From Marivita sp. (GTDB taxonomy: Bacteria; Pseudomonadota; Alphaproteobacteria; Rhodobacterales; Rhodobacteraceae), in NCBI RefSeq assembly GCF_017643905.1, contig NZ_JAEPMO010000027.1, positions 1 to 34,965 of the forward strand: a stretch of DNA of 34,965 nt, read 5' to 3'. The notes under the pieces are model-generated. The model was not told the DNA's origin. It did not search any database and saw nothing but the letters and a program-made list of their open reading frames with translations. Positions 8,888 to 16,634 of the stretch are shown here, piece after piece; position 1 is the first letter of the stretch, and each line of letters starts with the position of its first letter. Made by a program: the position numbers and the translations under genes.

Positions 8888-10398
8888 TTTGTGAACACAC
8901 CTGCGTACTGATCACGCAACTGGTTTTTCTGCACCTTACCCATCGTATTGCGGGGCAAGGCGTCGATGACCTCGATCACACGCGGTCGCTTGAACCCGGC
9001 AAGGCTTTCGCGGACGGCGGCATCGATCGCATCAAGGTCGACTGTGGCACCCGCCTCCGGCACAAGAACAGCCACGACGCTCTCCCCAAAATCGGGATGC
9101 GGCGCGCCAATGACAGCGGACTCCTTCACGCCAGGCTGCGTGTCCAGCAACAGCTCGATTTCCTTGGGGTAGATGTTGTACCCGCCCGATATAATCAGGT
9201 CCTTGCCGCGCCCGACGATCTGCACATAGCCGTCGGCGTCGATCAGGGCCAAGTCGCCGGTGATGAAGAACCCGTCCTCGCGCAGTTCCTCGCGGGTCTT
9301 TTCGGGCATGTTCCAGTAGCCCTTAAACACGTTTGGCCCACGCACTTCGAGCACACCAATCTCGCCTTGCGGCAGGGTGGCACCCGTTTCGGGATGGCAG
9401 ATTTTCACCTCAACACCCGGCAAAGCAAACCCGACAGTCCCCGCGCGGCGTTCACCCGTATAGGGGTTTGACGTGTTCATGTTGGTTTCCGTCATCCCGT
9501 AGCGTTCAAGGATGCGGTGCCCGGTGCGCTGTTCGAACTGGATATGGGTCTCTGCCAGAAGCGGAGCGGAGCCGGAAATGAAAAGGCGCATGTGACGCGC
9601 GAGATCTGCGGTGAAGCGGGCATCGTCGAGCAAACGGGTGTAGAAGGTCGGTACACCCATCATGGTCGTGGCCTTTGGCATCAGGCGCAGCACCGTGTCG
9701 AGATCGAATTTCGGCAGAAAGATCATCGATCCACCCGCCAGCAACAGCGTGTTGGTCGCAACGAACAGCCCGTGGGTGTGAAAGATCGGTAGCGCATGCA
9801 GCAGGACATCGCGGTCGGTGAACTGCCACGCGTCCACCAGCGCTTCGGCATTCGACAGAAGGTTCGCTTGCGTCAGCATCGCCCCTTTGGAGCGGCCCGT
9901 GGTGCCGGAGGTGTAGAGCAGTGCGGCCAGATCTTCGGCCTTTCGCTCGGCAATATCTGAGTGTGACGGCTGCGCACGCGCAAGGTCCATGAAGCTGCCA
10001 TCACCTTCGGCCCCAAGACTGTGCAAGATCGCTCCGGTGACCTTGGCGATGTCGGTGACAGCGTCCAACTCGGAAGGATCGCAGAGGAAAAGCTTCGCAC
10101 GGCTGTCTTCGACGAAATAGGACAGTTCGATTGGCGTGTAGGCGGTGTTGAGCGGCAGAAACACCGCACCCGATTTCACGCAAGCGGCATAGAGAGCGAG
10201 CGCTTCTGGTGATTTCTCGATATGCACCGCCACCCTGTCGCCTGGGACCACGCCCAAGGCACCCAGCGCGTTGGCCATCTGGCTGACCAGTTCAAGAAAA
10301 TCCGCATGCGTGACGGTGCTACCATCGGCAAGCTGCAGGAACGGGGTTGCGTTGCCGTCATGCGGTGCAAAAAGCGCGTCATAGAGCGGATTGGCCAC
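8884..10398 (-). CDS. matB: Malonyl-CoA synthetase (MatB-like acyl-CoA ligase)
   Basis: 504 residues, ANL superfamily. The P-loop YTSGTTGRSKGAML, the GYNIYPKEIE hinge and the C-terminal lysine in RNTMGKVQKN are all present. The N-terminal MANPLYDALF opening and overall length resemble MatB, which makes malonyl-CoA from malonate, ATP and CoA in the cytoplasm. Methylmalonate or another short diacid is possible. The start codon is GTG at 10398, supported by a perfect AGGAGG at 10408-10413. A factor-independent terminator ends only 38 nt upstream, so expression must come from a leader that crosses that hairpin or from a promoter squeezed after it. There is no matA or matC in the window. Confidence 0.85.
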   Translation of the reverse strand: MANPLYDALFAPHDGNATPFLQLADGSTVTHADFLELVSQMANALGALGVVPGDRVAVHIEKSPEALALYAACVKSGAVFLPLNTAYTPIELSYFVEDSRAKLFLCDPSELDAVTDIAKVTGAILHSLGAEGDGSFMDLARAQPSHSDIAERKAEDLAALLYTSGTTGRSKGAMLTQANLLSNAEALVDAWQFTDRDVLLHALPIFHTHGLFVATNTLLLAGGSMIFLPKFDLDTVLRLMPKATTMMGVPTFYTRLLDDARFTADLARHMRLFISGSAPLLAETHIQFEQRTGHRILERYGMTETNMNTSNPYTGERRAGTVGFALPGVEVKICHPETGATLPQGEIGVLEVRGPNVFKGYWNMPEKTREELREDGFFITGDLALIDADGYVQIVGRGKDLIISGGYNIYPKEIELLLDTQPGVKESAVIGAPHPDFGESVVAVLVPEAGATVDLDAIDAAVRESLAGFKRPRVIEVIDALPRNTMGKVQKNQLRDQYAGVFTN

Positions 10399-10435
10399 GG
10401 AACGGTTCCTCCTTTGATCAACACCGAACCCGGCA

Positions 10436-10467
10436 GAAAAACGCGCCCGGCGGTTCGCCAGACGCGT
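10436..10467 (-). terminator. Rho-independent terminator / possible attenuator before matB
   Basis: Read leftward, ACGCGTCTGGCG (10467-10456), loop AAC, CGCCGGGCGCGT (10452-10441) give a 12-bp stem with two G-U pairs in RNA, followed at once by a TTTTT run at 10441-10437. It closes the DUF1772 gene (stop at 10511) and stands 38 nt before the matB GTG. It can therefore act as an operon terminator, or as an attenuator if matB is read from the upstream side. Confidence 0.82.
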
Positions 10468-10510
10468 CTAGGGGACGATTGTGGGAAAATCAATCTGACG
10501 CTGCGGGTGG

Positions 10511-11020
10511 TCATACCATGCGAGTTTGCGACTGGGTGAGCCACAAAAGCCCCGTCATCAGCAACATTGCCGCGAGACCACAGGCGATGGTCCGAACCGA
10601 GTTCCAGAAGGTCCAGCGCGGCAGATAGGTGCCGGTCCAGTAGGTCTGGGTGGCCTCTGCCGCGAGGTCCATTCCGGCAAGCGCTTCGTTCATCGGCACG
10701 TTGAACGCGACAGTAACGCCGAAGCAACCAACCAGGTAGACGAGACCAGAGAGAAGGATCAACGTGCCGGCCGGGCCGCTGAGCGAGATCGCCGCATAGC
10801 CGGAAATGACCAGCGACACCGCCGCCATTCCAAGGAACAGCGCCATGAAGACCCAGCGGAACACTTCGCGGTTGATGGCCTGCATCGCTTCGACCCCGCC
10901 GACACCGCCTGTCAGGGACAGCGACCGCATGATGAAGTCGGAAAAGGCAAGGAACACTCCGCCGACCAGTGCATAGGCGAGGATGGCGAATTGCATGAGG
11001 AAAAAGAGAAACGGAGACAT
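10511..11020 (-). CDS. DUF1772 / anthrone-oxygenase-like membrane protein
   Basis: 169 residues with four membrane segments (about 5-28, 57-78, 83-105, 145-164). The features EAMQAINREVF, FNVPMNEAL and YLPRWTFWNSVRTI match the DUF1772 (anthrone oxygenase) family, found as small cofactor-independent oxygenases in fungal polyketide clusters and as uncharacterised membrane proteins in bacteria. The start at 11020 is chosen because the N-terminal hydrophobic segment begins there; the frame is open further upstream. It follows the DUF4345 gene by 62 bp, with a GC-rich hairpin in the gap. The bacterial function is unproven. Confidence 0.8.
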   Translation of the reverse strand: MSPFLFFLMQFAILAYALVGGVFLAFSDFIMRSLSLTGGVGGVEAMQAINREVFRWVFMALFLGMAAVSLVISGYAAISLSGPAGTLILLSGLVYLVGCFGVTVAFNVPMNEALAGMDLAAEATQTYWTGTYLPRWTFWNSVRTIACGLAAMLLMTGLLWLTQSQTRMV

Positions 11021-11050
11021 GAGAGGACTTTCTGAGGATTTGGGAGGGAG

Positions 11051-11074
11051 GCGGGGAGGATCAGCCCTCCCCGC
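11051..11074 (-). other. Intercistronic hairpin between DUF4345 and DUF1772 genes
   Basis: GCGGGGAGG (11051-11059) and CCTCCCCGC (11066-11074) form a perfect 9-bp stem with a 6-nt loop. No T-run follows on the transcribed strand, so it is more likely an mRNA-stability or partial-termination element than a full terminator. Confidence 0.55.
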
Positions 11075-11082
11075 AATTGGGA

Positions 11083-11496
11083 TCAGCTGACCGCCATCTG
11101 CGTGGAGGCGGTGGCCGTGCGACGGAAAGCGAAGAGGCATAAAGCGGCAATGGCCAGTTCGAACCCGAGCGCCGAAAGGATGCCCGAGGACGGCACGCCG
11201 TCCGTGAACAGGCTCACAAGGCGGCCAGCGGGAAAGGCCAGAAAGACGGTAAGCGCGGCGGTAACTGCCGCCTGTCGCAGCACGGCAAAGACCGTGCCCG
11301 CCAACATGACCAGACCGAACCCTGTCAGCCCTGCCCCAAGGGCGCGCACTTCGCTGAGTAGGCTGGGATCGGTGCCGATGGCGATGCCGTAGCTGGCGTA
11401 GAACACATGCGGCGCACCAAGGATGGTGGCACCTATGCCAAGCGAGGTTGAACCAGCGACAGCCAGCGCGGTCTTTTGAAGACGGGTGAGAGACAT
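11083..11496 (-). CDS. DUF4345 family membrane protein
   Basis: 137 residues with about four hydrophobic segments and a RALGAGLTGFGLVML stretch typical of DUF4345 proteins. The family has no established biochemical role. It lies between an NmrA-like oxidoreductase (24 bp upstream) and the DUF1772 protein in one leftward transcription unit. The ATG at 11496 is preceded by an AAAGGAA ribosome site. It is probably a membrane partner or accessory for whatever compound the operon handles. Confidence 0.75.
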   Translation of the reverse strand: MSLTRLQKTALAVAGSTSLGIGATILGAPHVFYASYGIAIGTDPSLLSEVRALGAGLTGFGLVMLAGTVFAVLRQAAVTAALTVFLAFPAGRLVSLFTDGVPSSGILSALGFELAIAALCLFAFRRTATASTQMAVS

Positions 11497-11520
11497 GGGA
11501 TGTTCCTTTCTGGCGGGGTT

Positions 11521-12348
11521 TCAAGCCGCTTTGGTCCACGCGCCCGACCGGGCAGCGGATTGTGCAAACTCGGCAAAGTCGCGTGGCGGACGGCCCAGCG
11601 CGCGCTGCACGCCGTCGGCAAGGTGTTCGTTCCGCCCGTCCAGCGTTTCGCGTGCGATGGCGGTGAACACGTCGGCGACGAAGTTGCCCCCGGCCTGTGC
11701 GACACTGGCATGGAAATCCTCGAACGTGATCGGGATGTATTGCACGTCCCGTCCGAGTGCTGCGGACAACTCGACGGCCATATCGGCAAAGGTCATTAGG
11801 CGCGGGCCGGTCACTTCGTAGAGCTGGCCCGCATGTCCCGGCTCGGTCAGGGCGGCCACGACCACATCGGCGATGTCGTCAATGTCGATGATCGGCTCGG
11901 CCACTTGGCCGCCAGGCATCGGCAGCACACCCGCCAGCACGGGATCGCGCAGGTAGCCTTCCGAGAAGTTCTGCGCGAACCATGCGGCGCGGACGATTGT
12001 GAAAGCGGTGCCGGAATTGCGGACCACGTCTTCGCCCAGCCGCGCGTGGTGTTCGCCGCGCCCGGACAAGAGAACCAGATGCTGGACGCCCGCCGCGACA
12101 GCCGTTTCGCAGAGCGTCTCGAGCTTTTCGACGGCACCGGGAAACGCAAGATCGGGGAAGTAGGTGACATAGGCGGCGCGGACACCGGCAAGTGCGGCGG
12201 GCCATGTTTCCGGCGCTTCCCAATCGAAGGGCGTGGCCGAATTGCGCGATCCGCGACGGACCGTGTGGCCGAGCGCTTCGAGCTTGTTGGCGACGCGGGA
12301 ACCGGTCTTTCCGGTGGCGCCAATGACGAGGATGGGTTGGTCTTGCAT
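11521..12348 (-). CDS. NmrA-like NAD(P)-binding protein (atypical SDR)
   Basis: 275 residues. The N-terminus ILVIGATGKTGSRVANKL is the GxxGxxG cofactor site of atypical SDRs. The later LVLLSGRGEHHARLGEDVVRNSG region and the DIDDIADVVVAAL segment match NmrA/quinone-reductase-like proteins, a group often annotated as ergot-alkaloid-biosynthesis-like. It may reduce a quinone or an aromatic ketone, or sense the NADP redox state. The start at 12348 has an AAGGAG ribosome site. That site lies inside one arm of an inverted repeat (12359-12383), suggesting control at translation or by a bound regulator. The first structural gene after the AraC regulator. Confidence 0.85.
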   Translation of the reverse strand: MQDQPILVIGATGKTGSRVANKLEALGHTVRRGSRNSATPFDWEAPETWPAALAGVRAAYVTYFPDLAFPGAVEKLETLCETAVAAGVQHLVLLSGRGEHHARLGEDVVRNSGTAFTIVRAAWFAQNFSEGYLRDPVLAGVLPMPGGQVAEPIIDIDDIADVVVAALTEPGHAGQLYEVTGPRLMTFADMAVELSAALGRDVQYIPITFEDFHASVAQAGGNFVADVFTAIARETLDGRNEHLADGVQRALGRPPRDFAEFAQSAARSGAWTKAA

Positions 12349-12358
12349 GGGTCTATCT

Positions 12359-12383
12359 CCTTGGTGTGTTACAATGACCAAGG
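12359..12383 (-). promoter_or_regulatory. Inverted repeat overlapping the NmrA-gene ribosome site
   Basis: Perfect 7-nt arms CCTTGGT (12359-12365) and ACCAAGG (12377-12383) are separated by 11 nt. Read on the coding (minus) strand, the arm nearer the gene reads ACCAAGG and runs straight into AG, forming the AAGGAG Shine-Dalgarno about 7 nt before the ATG. The repeat could be an operator for the upstream AraC protein, or an RNA hairpin that hides the ribosome site. Confidence 0.5.
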
Positions 12384-12465
12384 GAATAGCGTGGTATGCG
12401 ACGTGCGATCTTGACCGACGTTGCCAGCGTTTTGACACTTGCCGCCAAAGGGCATCCCTGCCCGC

Positions 12466-13470
12466 TCAGGGCGTCAGACGATCTTTGCGATAGCTTGCGG
12501 GCGTCTTGCCGACCCAGCGTTTGAACGCGCGGGTGAAGGAACTTTGTTCGGCAAAGCCGGTCAGAAACGCAATTTCGGCCAGCGAATGACGTTCGTCCCG
12601 CAAGAGGCCCTCGGCCAGTTCGCGGCGGGTGTCTTCGGCCAGCGTCTGAAAGCTCAGCCCGTGTTCCGACAGGCGGCGGTGAAACGACCGGGCGCTGTAG
12701 CCAAGACTGCGGGCAATGTCGGCCATCTTGGGTGTGCCTTCGCTCAGAGCTTGGGCAATAGCGTCTTTGGCTTCGACCATAAGCGCAGGTTCGGTCGCCA
12801 CTTCGGACAACTCACGGTCGAGGTGCGAAACCAGATAGCGCGATATGCCTTCGTCCCCAAGGATGTTCGGCTGTGCCAGCGCATCTGGCGAGATCAGCAG
12901 CGCACCGAGTTCGGCTTCAAAGCGGACTGGACAGCCGAAATACTCTTCGTGGTATGCGGTGTTCGCGGGAGCGGCATGTCTGATCTGCACTTCCAAAGGC
13001 GCAAAGGGCACCGGGCAAACCTGCCGGGCCAGAGAGACCGCGCTGGCGAGCGTCGCCTCGTTCGACAGGCGCATTCCCAAGCGGCGCGGGCCGTCGCGGT
13101 GCAGGATGAAGAGCACACCGCGCGGATCGTCGCGCAGTTCGTATTCCACCACGCTGGTCCAGAGCCGGGCATAGCGTTCGACGCGGGCCAGTGACCCATA
13201 CAGTTTTGGCGCGGCTTTCCAGGCAAGCCCAAGTGCTCCGTATTCATCACAGCGCATCGACGCGCCAACCCTGATCGGCAAATCGGTCGCGTCGATCTTG
13301 TCGGCGACGGTTTCGAGCAAGTCGTAGTACCGCATGTCGGGGACCATGAGCTTGGGATCCCACGGATCGTCCGGCGCAAGCCCTGCCTGCGTCAGCAGCG
13401 CTGCCGCGTCCACGTCCGGCCCGGCGGCGGCGACCATTTTGCGGACAAAGAGTGACGTGACATAGCCCAT
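12466..13470 (-). CDS. AraC family transcriptional regulator (arabinose-binding-domain/OruR-like type)
   Basis: About 334 residues from the ATG at 13470. The N-terminal ~200 residues resemble the effector domain of OruR/ArgR-like AraC proteins. The C-terminal ~100 residues hold two helix-turn-helix units, with DIARSLGYSARSFHRRL and the classical AEIAFLTGFAEQSSFTRAFKRW...TPASYRK signature. The frame also opens at 13533, but the shorter start fits family length; neither has an ideal ribosome site. It is 117 bp upstream of, and on the same strand as, the NmrA-like gene, so it is the likely regulator of that operon. Its own promoter lies in the space shared with the divergent IclR gene. Confidence 0.88.
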   Translation of the reverse strand: MGYVTSLFVRKMVAAAGPDVDAAALLTQAGLAPDDPWDPKLMVPDMRYYDLLETVADKIDATDLPIRVGASMRCDEYGALGLAWKAAPKLYGSLARVERYARLWTSVVEYELRDDPRGVLFILHRDGPRRLGMRLSNEATLASAVSLARQVCPVPFAPLEVQIRHAAPANTAYHEEYFGCPVRFEAELGALLISPDALAQPNILGDEGISRYLVSHLDRELSEVATEPALMVEAKDAIAQALSEGTPKMADIARSLGYSARSFHRRLSEHGLSFQTLAEDTRRELAEGLLRDERHSLAEIAFLTGFAEQSSFTRAFKRWVGKTPASYRKDRLTP

Positions 13471-13547
13471 AACCGGCAGACTATCACCCTCCCTGATGTG
13501 GGCCAAGCATCCTGCGACCCCGCCCCGCAACACGCATTCCGCGCCGC

Positions 13548-13566
13548 AGCAAGAGATTTTCTTGCT
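13548..13566. promoter_or_regulatory. Inverted repeat in AraC/IclR divergent promoter
   Basis: AGCAAGA (13548-13554) and TCTTGCT (13560-13566) are perfect 7-nt arms around GATTT. It is the first of three palindromes packed into 57 bp between the AraC and IclR starts and is a candidate operator for either protein. Confidence 0.45.
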
Positions 13567-13576
13567 TCGCGTGCAG

Positions 13577-13604
13577 ATGACGTCATAGTTTGAGACTAAG
13601 TCTC
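13577..13604. promoter_or_regulatory. Two adjacent perfect palindromes before the IclR gene
   Basis: ATGACGTCAT at 13577-13586 is a perfect 10-nt palindrome. GAGACTAAGTCTC at 13592-13604 is perfect around one central base and ends 21 bp before the IclR start. A third, looser pair TCTC/GAGA (13601-13604 and 13612-13615) overlaps it. The position suits autoregulation by IclR, which commonly binds such short repeats over its own promoter. Confidence 0.5.
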
Positions 13605-13625
13605 TAATTGTGAGATTCTTCCGCG

Positions 13626-14384
13626 ATGCTTCTCGACCGCCTGACCACCATACTGGAGCTCGTCGCCGTTGCGGGGCGACCGGTCACGGCGGCGGATATT
13701 CAGAAGGCGACGGGGCTTCCCAAACCCACCAGCTACCGGTTGGTACAGACACTGCTGGATCACGGGTTGATCGACAGCCCCGCCGAGGACGGCCGCGTGG
13801 TGATCGGCGAACGGCTGATCCGCATCGCGCTTTTGGGCAAATCAGACGTGGATGTACGCAAGGCCGCGGCCCCGCTGCTCAAGGCGGCGGCGGTCAAGTT
13901 CAACGAAACGGTGTTCCTGTCGCGATTCCGCAATGATCAGGTCGAAATCATCCATGTCGAAACCCCCGATGATCCAGCCCGAGCGTACATCCATCCCGGT
14001 CTGGGCGTTCGCCCACTGCACGCCTGTTCGTGTTCCAAGGCCATCGCCGCCTTCGCAGAACCCGCCTTTCAGAACAGCATCATCAGCGGCACGCTTCGCG
14101 CCTATACCGAGTTCACCAAGACCACCGAAGCCGACCTTCGCCGCGAGTTTGCTGAGATCCTCAAACGGGGTTTTGCTGATTGTGACCAAGAGATCGACAT
14201 CGGCATCGCAAGCGTCGCAGCCCCTGTCTCGATTGGCAAAATCGGCGCAACATTTAGCGTCGGCGCTGTTGGGCCGATCCGGCGGTTCGGCGCAGCATAC
14301 CGGGCCGAAATCGGCGAGAATCTGATAGCCTTGGCCCACCGCGTCAGCGGTGCCATTCAACTGTGCAATGTACCCGAGGTTTGA
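13626..14384 (+). CDS. IclR family transcriptional regulator
   Basis: 252 residues: a winged helix-turn-helix in residues ~3-60 (TAADIQKATGLPKPTSYRLV) and the IclR effector domain, including GVRPLHACSCSKAIAAF and the late DIGIASVAAPV segment. It is the first gene of a rightward cluster with the SBP56 protein 82 bp downstream, and divergent from the AraC gene. It most likely controls the SBP56/membrane protein/amidase genes and itself. It is clearly distinct from the IclR protein at 4287-5060. The ligand is unknown. Confidence 0.92.
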   Translation: MLLDRLTTILELVAVAGRPVTAADIQKATGLPKPTSYRLVQTLLDHGLIDSPAEDGRVVIGERLIRIALLGKSDVDVRKAAAPLLKAAAVKFNETVFLSRFRNDQVEIIHVETPDDPARAYIHPGLGVRPLHACSCSKAIAAFAEPAFQNSIISGTLRAYTEFTKTTEADLRREFAEILKRGFADCDQEIDIGIASVAAPVSIGKIGATFSVGAVGPIRRFGAAYRAEIGENLIALAHRVSGAIQLCNVPEV

Positions 14385-14466
14385 GGAGGCGTTGGGTACA
14401 GCATCACTGGAACAGGACTTTTTCATTGCCGACCCCGTAAGGGTTTGAATTTCAAGGGAGGACCAC

Positions 14467-15867
14467 ATGAACTTACGACCAGATCCAACATTCCACGCCA
14501 CGGCCCAGCTTGCCATGCAGGCCCCTGTGGAAACTTACGGCTTCACCGTCATGCTCAGCCCGGACGGATCGCAACCCGACGGCATCGCGGTGGTCGATCT
14601 TGATCCGAAATCCGACACCTATGGCACGATCGTTCACACGGTGATGATGCCTTACAAAGGTGACGAATTTCACCATTTCGGCTGGAACGCCTGTTCCTCG
14701 TCCCTGTCGCCGCTGTCCGGGCATGCCTTCCTTGAACGCCGCTACCTGATCGTGCCGGGCATTCGGTCGTCGCGCATCTACGTGATCGACGTGAAGGAAC
14801 CGCTGAACGCGAAAATTCACAAGATCATCGAACCGGAAGAAGTGTTCGCCAAGACCGGCTATTCCCGCCCGCACACGATCCACTGCGGCCCCGAAGGCAT
14901 CTATGTCTCGACCCTTGGTGGCGGTGGCAAAGACGGGACCGACGGCCCTCCGGGCATCTTCATCATGGATTGCGAAACCTTCGAAATCATCGGCCAGTAC
15001 GAGATGGATCGCGGTCCGCAGGACAAGCACTATGATTTCTGGTGGAACCTGCCGCAGGATTACATGGTCAGCTCCGAATGGGGCCTGCCGCCGCAATTCG
15101 AGAACGGGCTGGTGGCCGAAGACCTGCTGTCGAACAAATACGGCCATTCGATCCATTTCTGGGACCTGCGCAAGCGCAAGAACATCCAGACCATCGACCT
15201 TGGGGCCAATCACCAGATGGCGCTGGAAATCCGGCCTGCGCATGACCCCAAGAAATCCTACGGATTCTGCGGCGTTGTGGTGGATACGACCAACCTGCAA
15301 GGCGCGATCTTCACATGGTGGCGTGGCGACGATGGCACGTGGCAGGCCAAGAAGACGATCACCATCGACCCGCGCCCCGAAGACCCGGCCAATCTTCCGC
15401 CACTGTTGCAGGGCTTTGGCGCGGTCCCACCCTTGGTGACGGATATCGACCTCAGTCTCGATGACAAATACCTCTACGTTGCCTGCTGGGGCATGGGGGA
15501 ATTGCATCAATACGATGTGTCCGACCCGATGAACCCGGTCCTGACCGGCAAGGTCGAACTGGGCGGTATTGCGCGGAACACCAAACATCCGGGCGGCGGC
15601 GAATTTGCCTTTGGTCCGCAGATGGTCGAGGTGAGCCGTGACGGCAAGCGGGTGTACTGGACCAACTCGCTCTATTCGACATGGGACGACCAGTTCTATC
15701 CCGGTCAGGACGGCGGCCAGATGGTGATGGCGCGTGTCGGCGAAGGTGGTGGGCTGGAACTGGACAAGGATTTCTATGTCCAGTTCCCCAAAGGCCTGCG
15801 GTCACACCAGATCCGTCTTGAAGGCGGGGACTGCTCGACCGACAGCTTCTGTTATCCAAACGTCTGA
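14467..15867 (+). CDS. SBP56 selenium-binding protein / methanethiol oxidase family
   Basis: 466 residues, the full length of the SBP56 family (human SELENBP1, bacterial MtoX). Family hallmarks include KGDEFHHFGWNACSS (64-78), LIVPGIRSSRIYVIDV, GGPQDKHYDFWWN-type text near 183-194, and a C-terminal SHQIRLEGGDCSTD. MtoX proteins convert methanethiol, O2 and water to formaldehyde, sulfide and hydrogen peroxide using copper. C76 of the conserved CSSC-like motif is kept but the second cysteine is S79. There is no signal peptide, unlike the periplasmic methylotroph enzyme. A GGGAGGA ribosome site precedes the ATG. It is followed 8 bp later by a histidine-containing membrane protein. The sulfur-oxidase role is inferred from family. 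Confidence 0.88.
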   Translation: MNLRPDPTFHATAQLAMQAPVETYGFTVMLSPDGSQPDGIAVVDLDPKSDTYGTIVHTVMMPYKGDEFHHFGWNACSSSLSPLSGHAFLERRYLIVPGIRSSRIYVIDVKEPLNAKIHKIIEPEEVFAKTGYSRPHTIHCGPEGIYVSTLGGGGKDGTDGPPGIFIMDCETFEIIGQYEMDRGPQDKHYDFWWNLPQDYMVSSEWGLPPQFENGLVAEDLLSNKYGHSIHFWDLRKRKNIQTIDLGANHQMALEIRPAHDPKKSYGFCGVVVDTTNLQGAIFTWWRGDDGTWQAKKTITIDPRPEDPANLPPLLQGFGAVPPLVTDIDLSLDDKYLYVACWGMGELHQYDVSDPMNPVLTGKVELGGIARNTKHPGGGEFAFGPQMVEVSRDGKRVYWTNSLYSTWDDQFYPGQDGGQMVMARVGEGGGLELDKDFYVQFPKGLRSHQIRLEGGDCSTDSFCYPNV

Positions 15868-15875
15868 CCGTCTGA

Positions 15876-16547
15876 ATGAGCTTTGATCCAAGCACGGTGA
15901 CGGCCCTCTGGGGGGCCGTCATTTTGTCCGGCATCTACCACGGTATCAATCCCGGCATGGGCTGGCCCCTTGCGGTGTCCGCAGCCCTTATGGAAGGCCG
16001 CCCCCGCGCCATGGGCCGCGCGTTGATTGCGCTGGCCTTTGGGCATTTCCTTGCCATGACGGCAATCCTCTTGTCGTTCTCGGTGATGACCGCGCTGGTC
16101 ACGTGGGAGACACAGATCCGCATTGGCGCCGGGGCACTGGTGATCGCTATGGGGATTTACCTGCTGATCAACCGCCGCCACCCGCGGTTTCTGGCGCGCG
16201 TTCACCCTACCCGGCTCGCGCTTTGGTCGTTTCTTGCTGCGATGGCGCATGGTGCGGGCCTGATGCTGGTGCCCATCTATTTGGGGATTTGCGGCATCGA
16301 TGTCGGCGGTGAGGGCCACGCAGCCGCGGGTCAACTCATGGGCCAGAACATCACCACCGCATTTCTCGTGGCGCTTGTCCATACCGGGGCCATGACCCTT
16401 GCCGGAGCGGTGCTTGCCGTGGTGATCTACCTGTGGCTGGGCATCAAGTTCCTGTCGCGCACATGGTTCAACCTCGACATCGTCTGGGCGCTGAGCCTGG
16501 TCGTGGTTGGCGCTTTCGGGATCGCGTCTGCGATCTACGGGCATTGA
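15876..16547 (+). CDS. Polytopic membrane protein, possible metal transporter
   Basis: 223 residues with about six hydrophobic segments (roughly 8-36, 47-75, 82-98, 113-140, 158-190, 200-221). Histidines fall in or near the membrane: H22 in GIYHGINPGMGW, H57 in AFGHFLA, H125 in MAHGAG and H169 in VHTGAM. That pattern recalls NicO/UreH/HupE-type metal carriers, though no family is firmly recognised. It starts 8 bp after the SBP56 stop, so the two are co-transcribed. SBP56/MtoX enzymes use copper, making metal supply a reasonable guess. Confidence 0.72.
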   Translation: MSFDPSTVTALWGAVILSGIYHGINPGMGWPLAVSAALMEGRPRAMGRALIALAFGHFLAMTAILLSFSVMTALVTWETQIRIGAGALVIAMGIYLLINRRHPRFLARVHPTRLALWSFLAAMAHGAGLMLVPIYLGICGIDVGGEGHAAAGQLMGQNITTAFLVALVHTGAMTLAGAVLAVVIYLWLGIKFLSRTWFNLDIVWALSLVVVGAFGIASAIYGH

Positions 16548-16634
16548 GCCAGGATCGCACCACCAAATACCTTGCCGGGCGGTGAATAAACCCTAGGCTG
16601 CTTGGGTAATATCAGTCCAACGAGGGAGGCTAAC

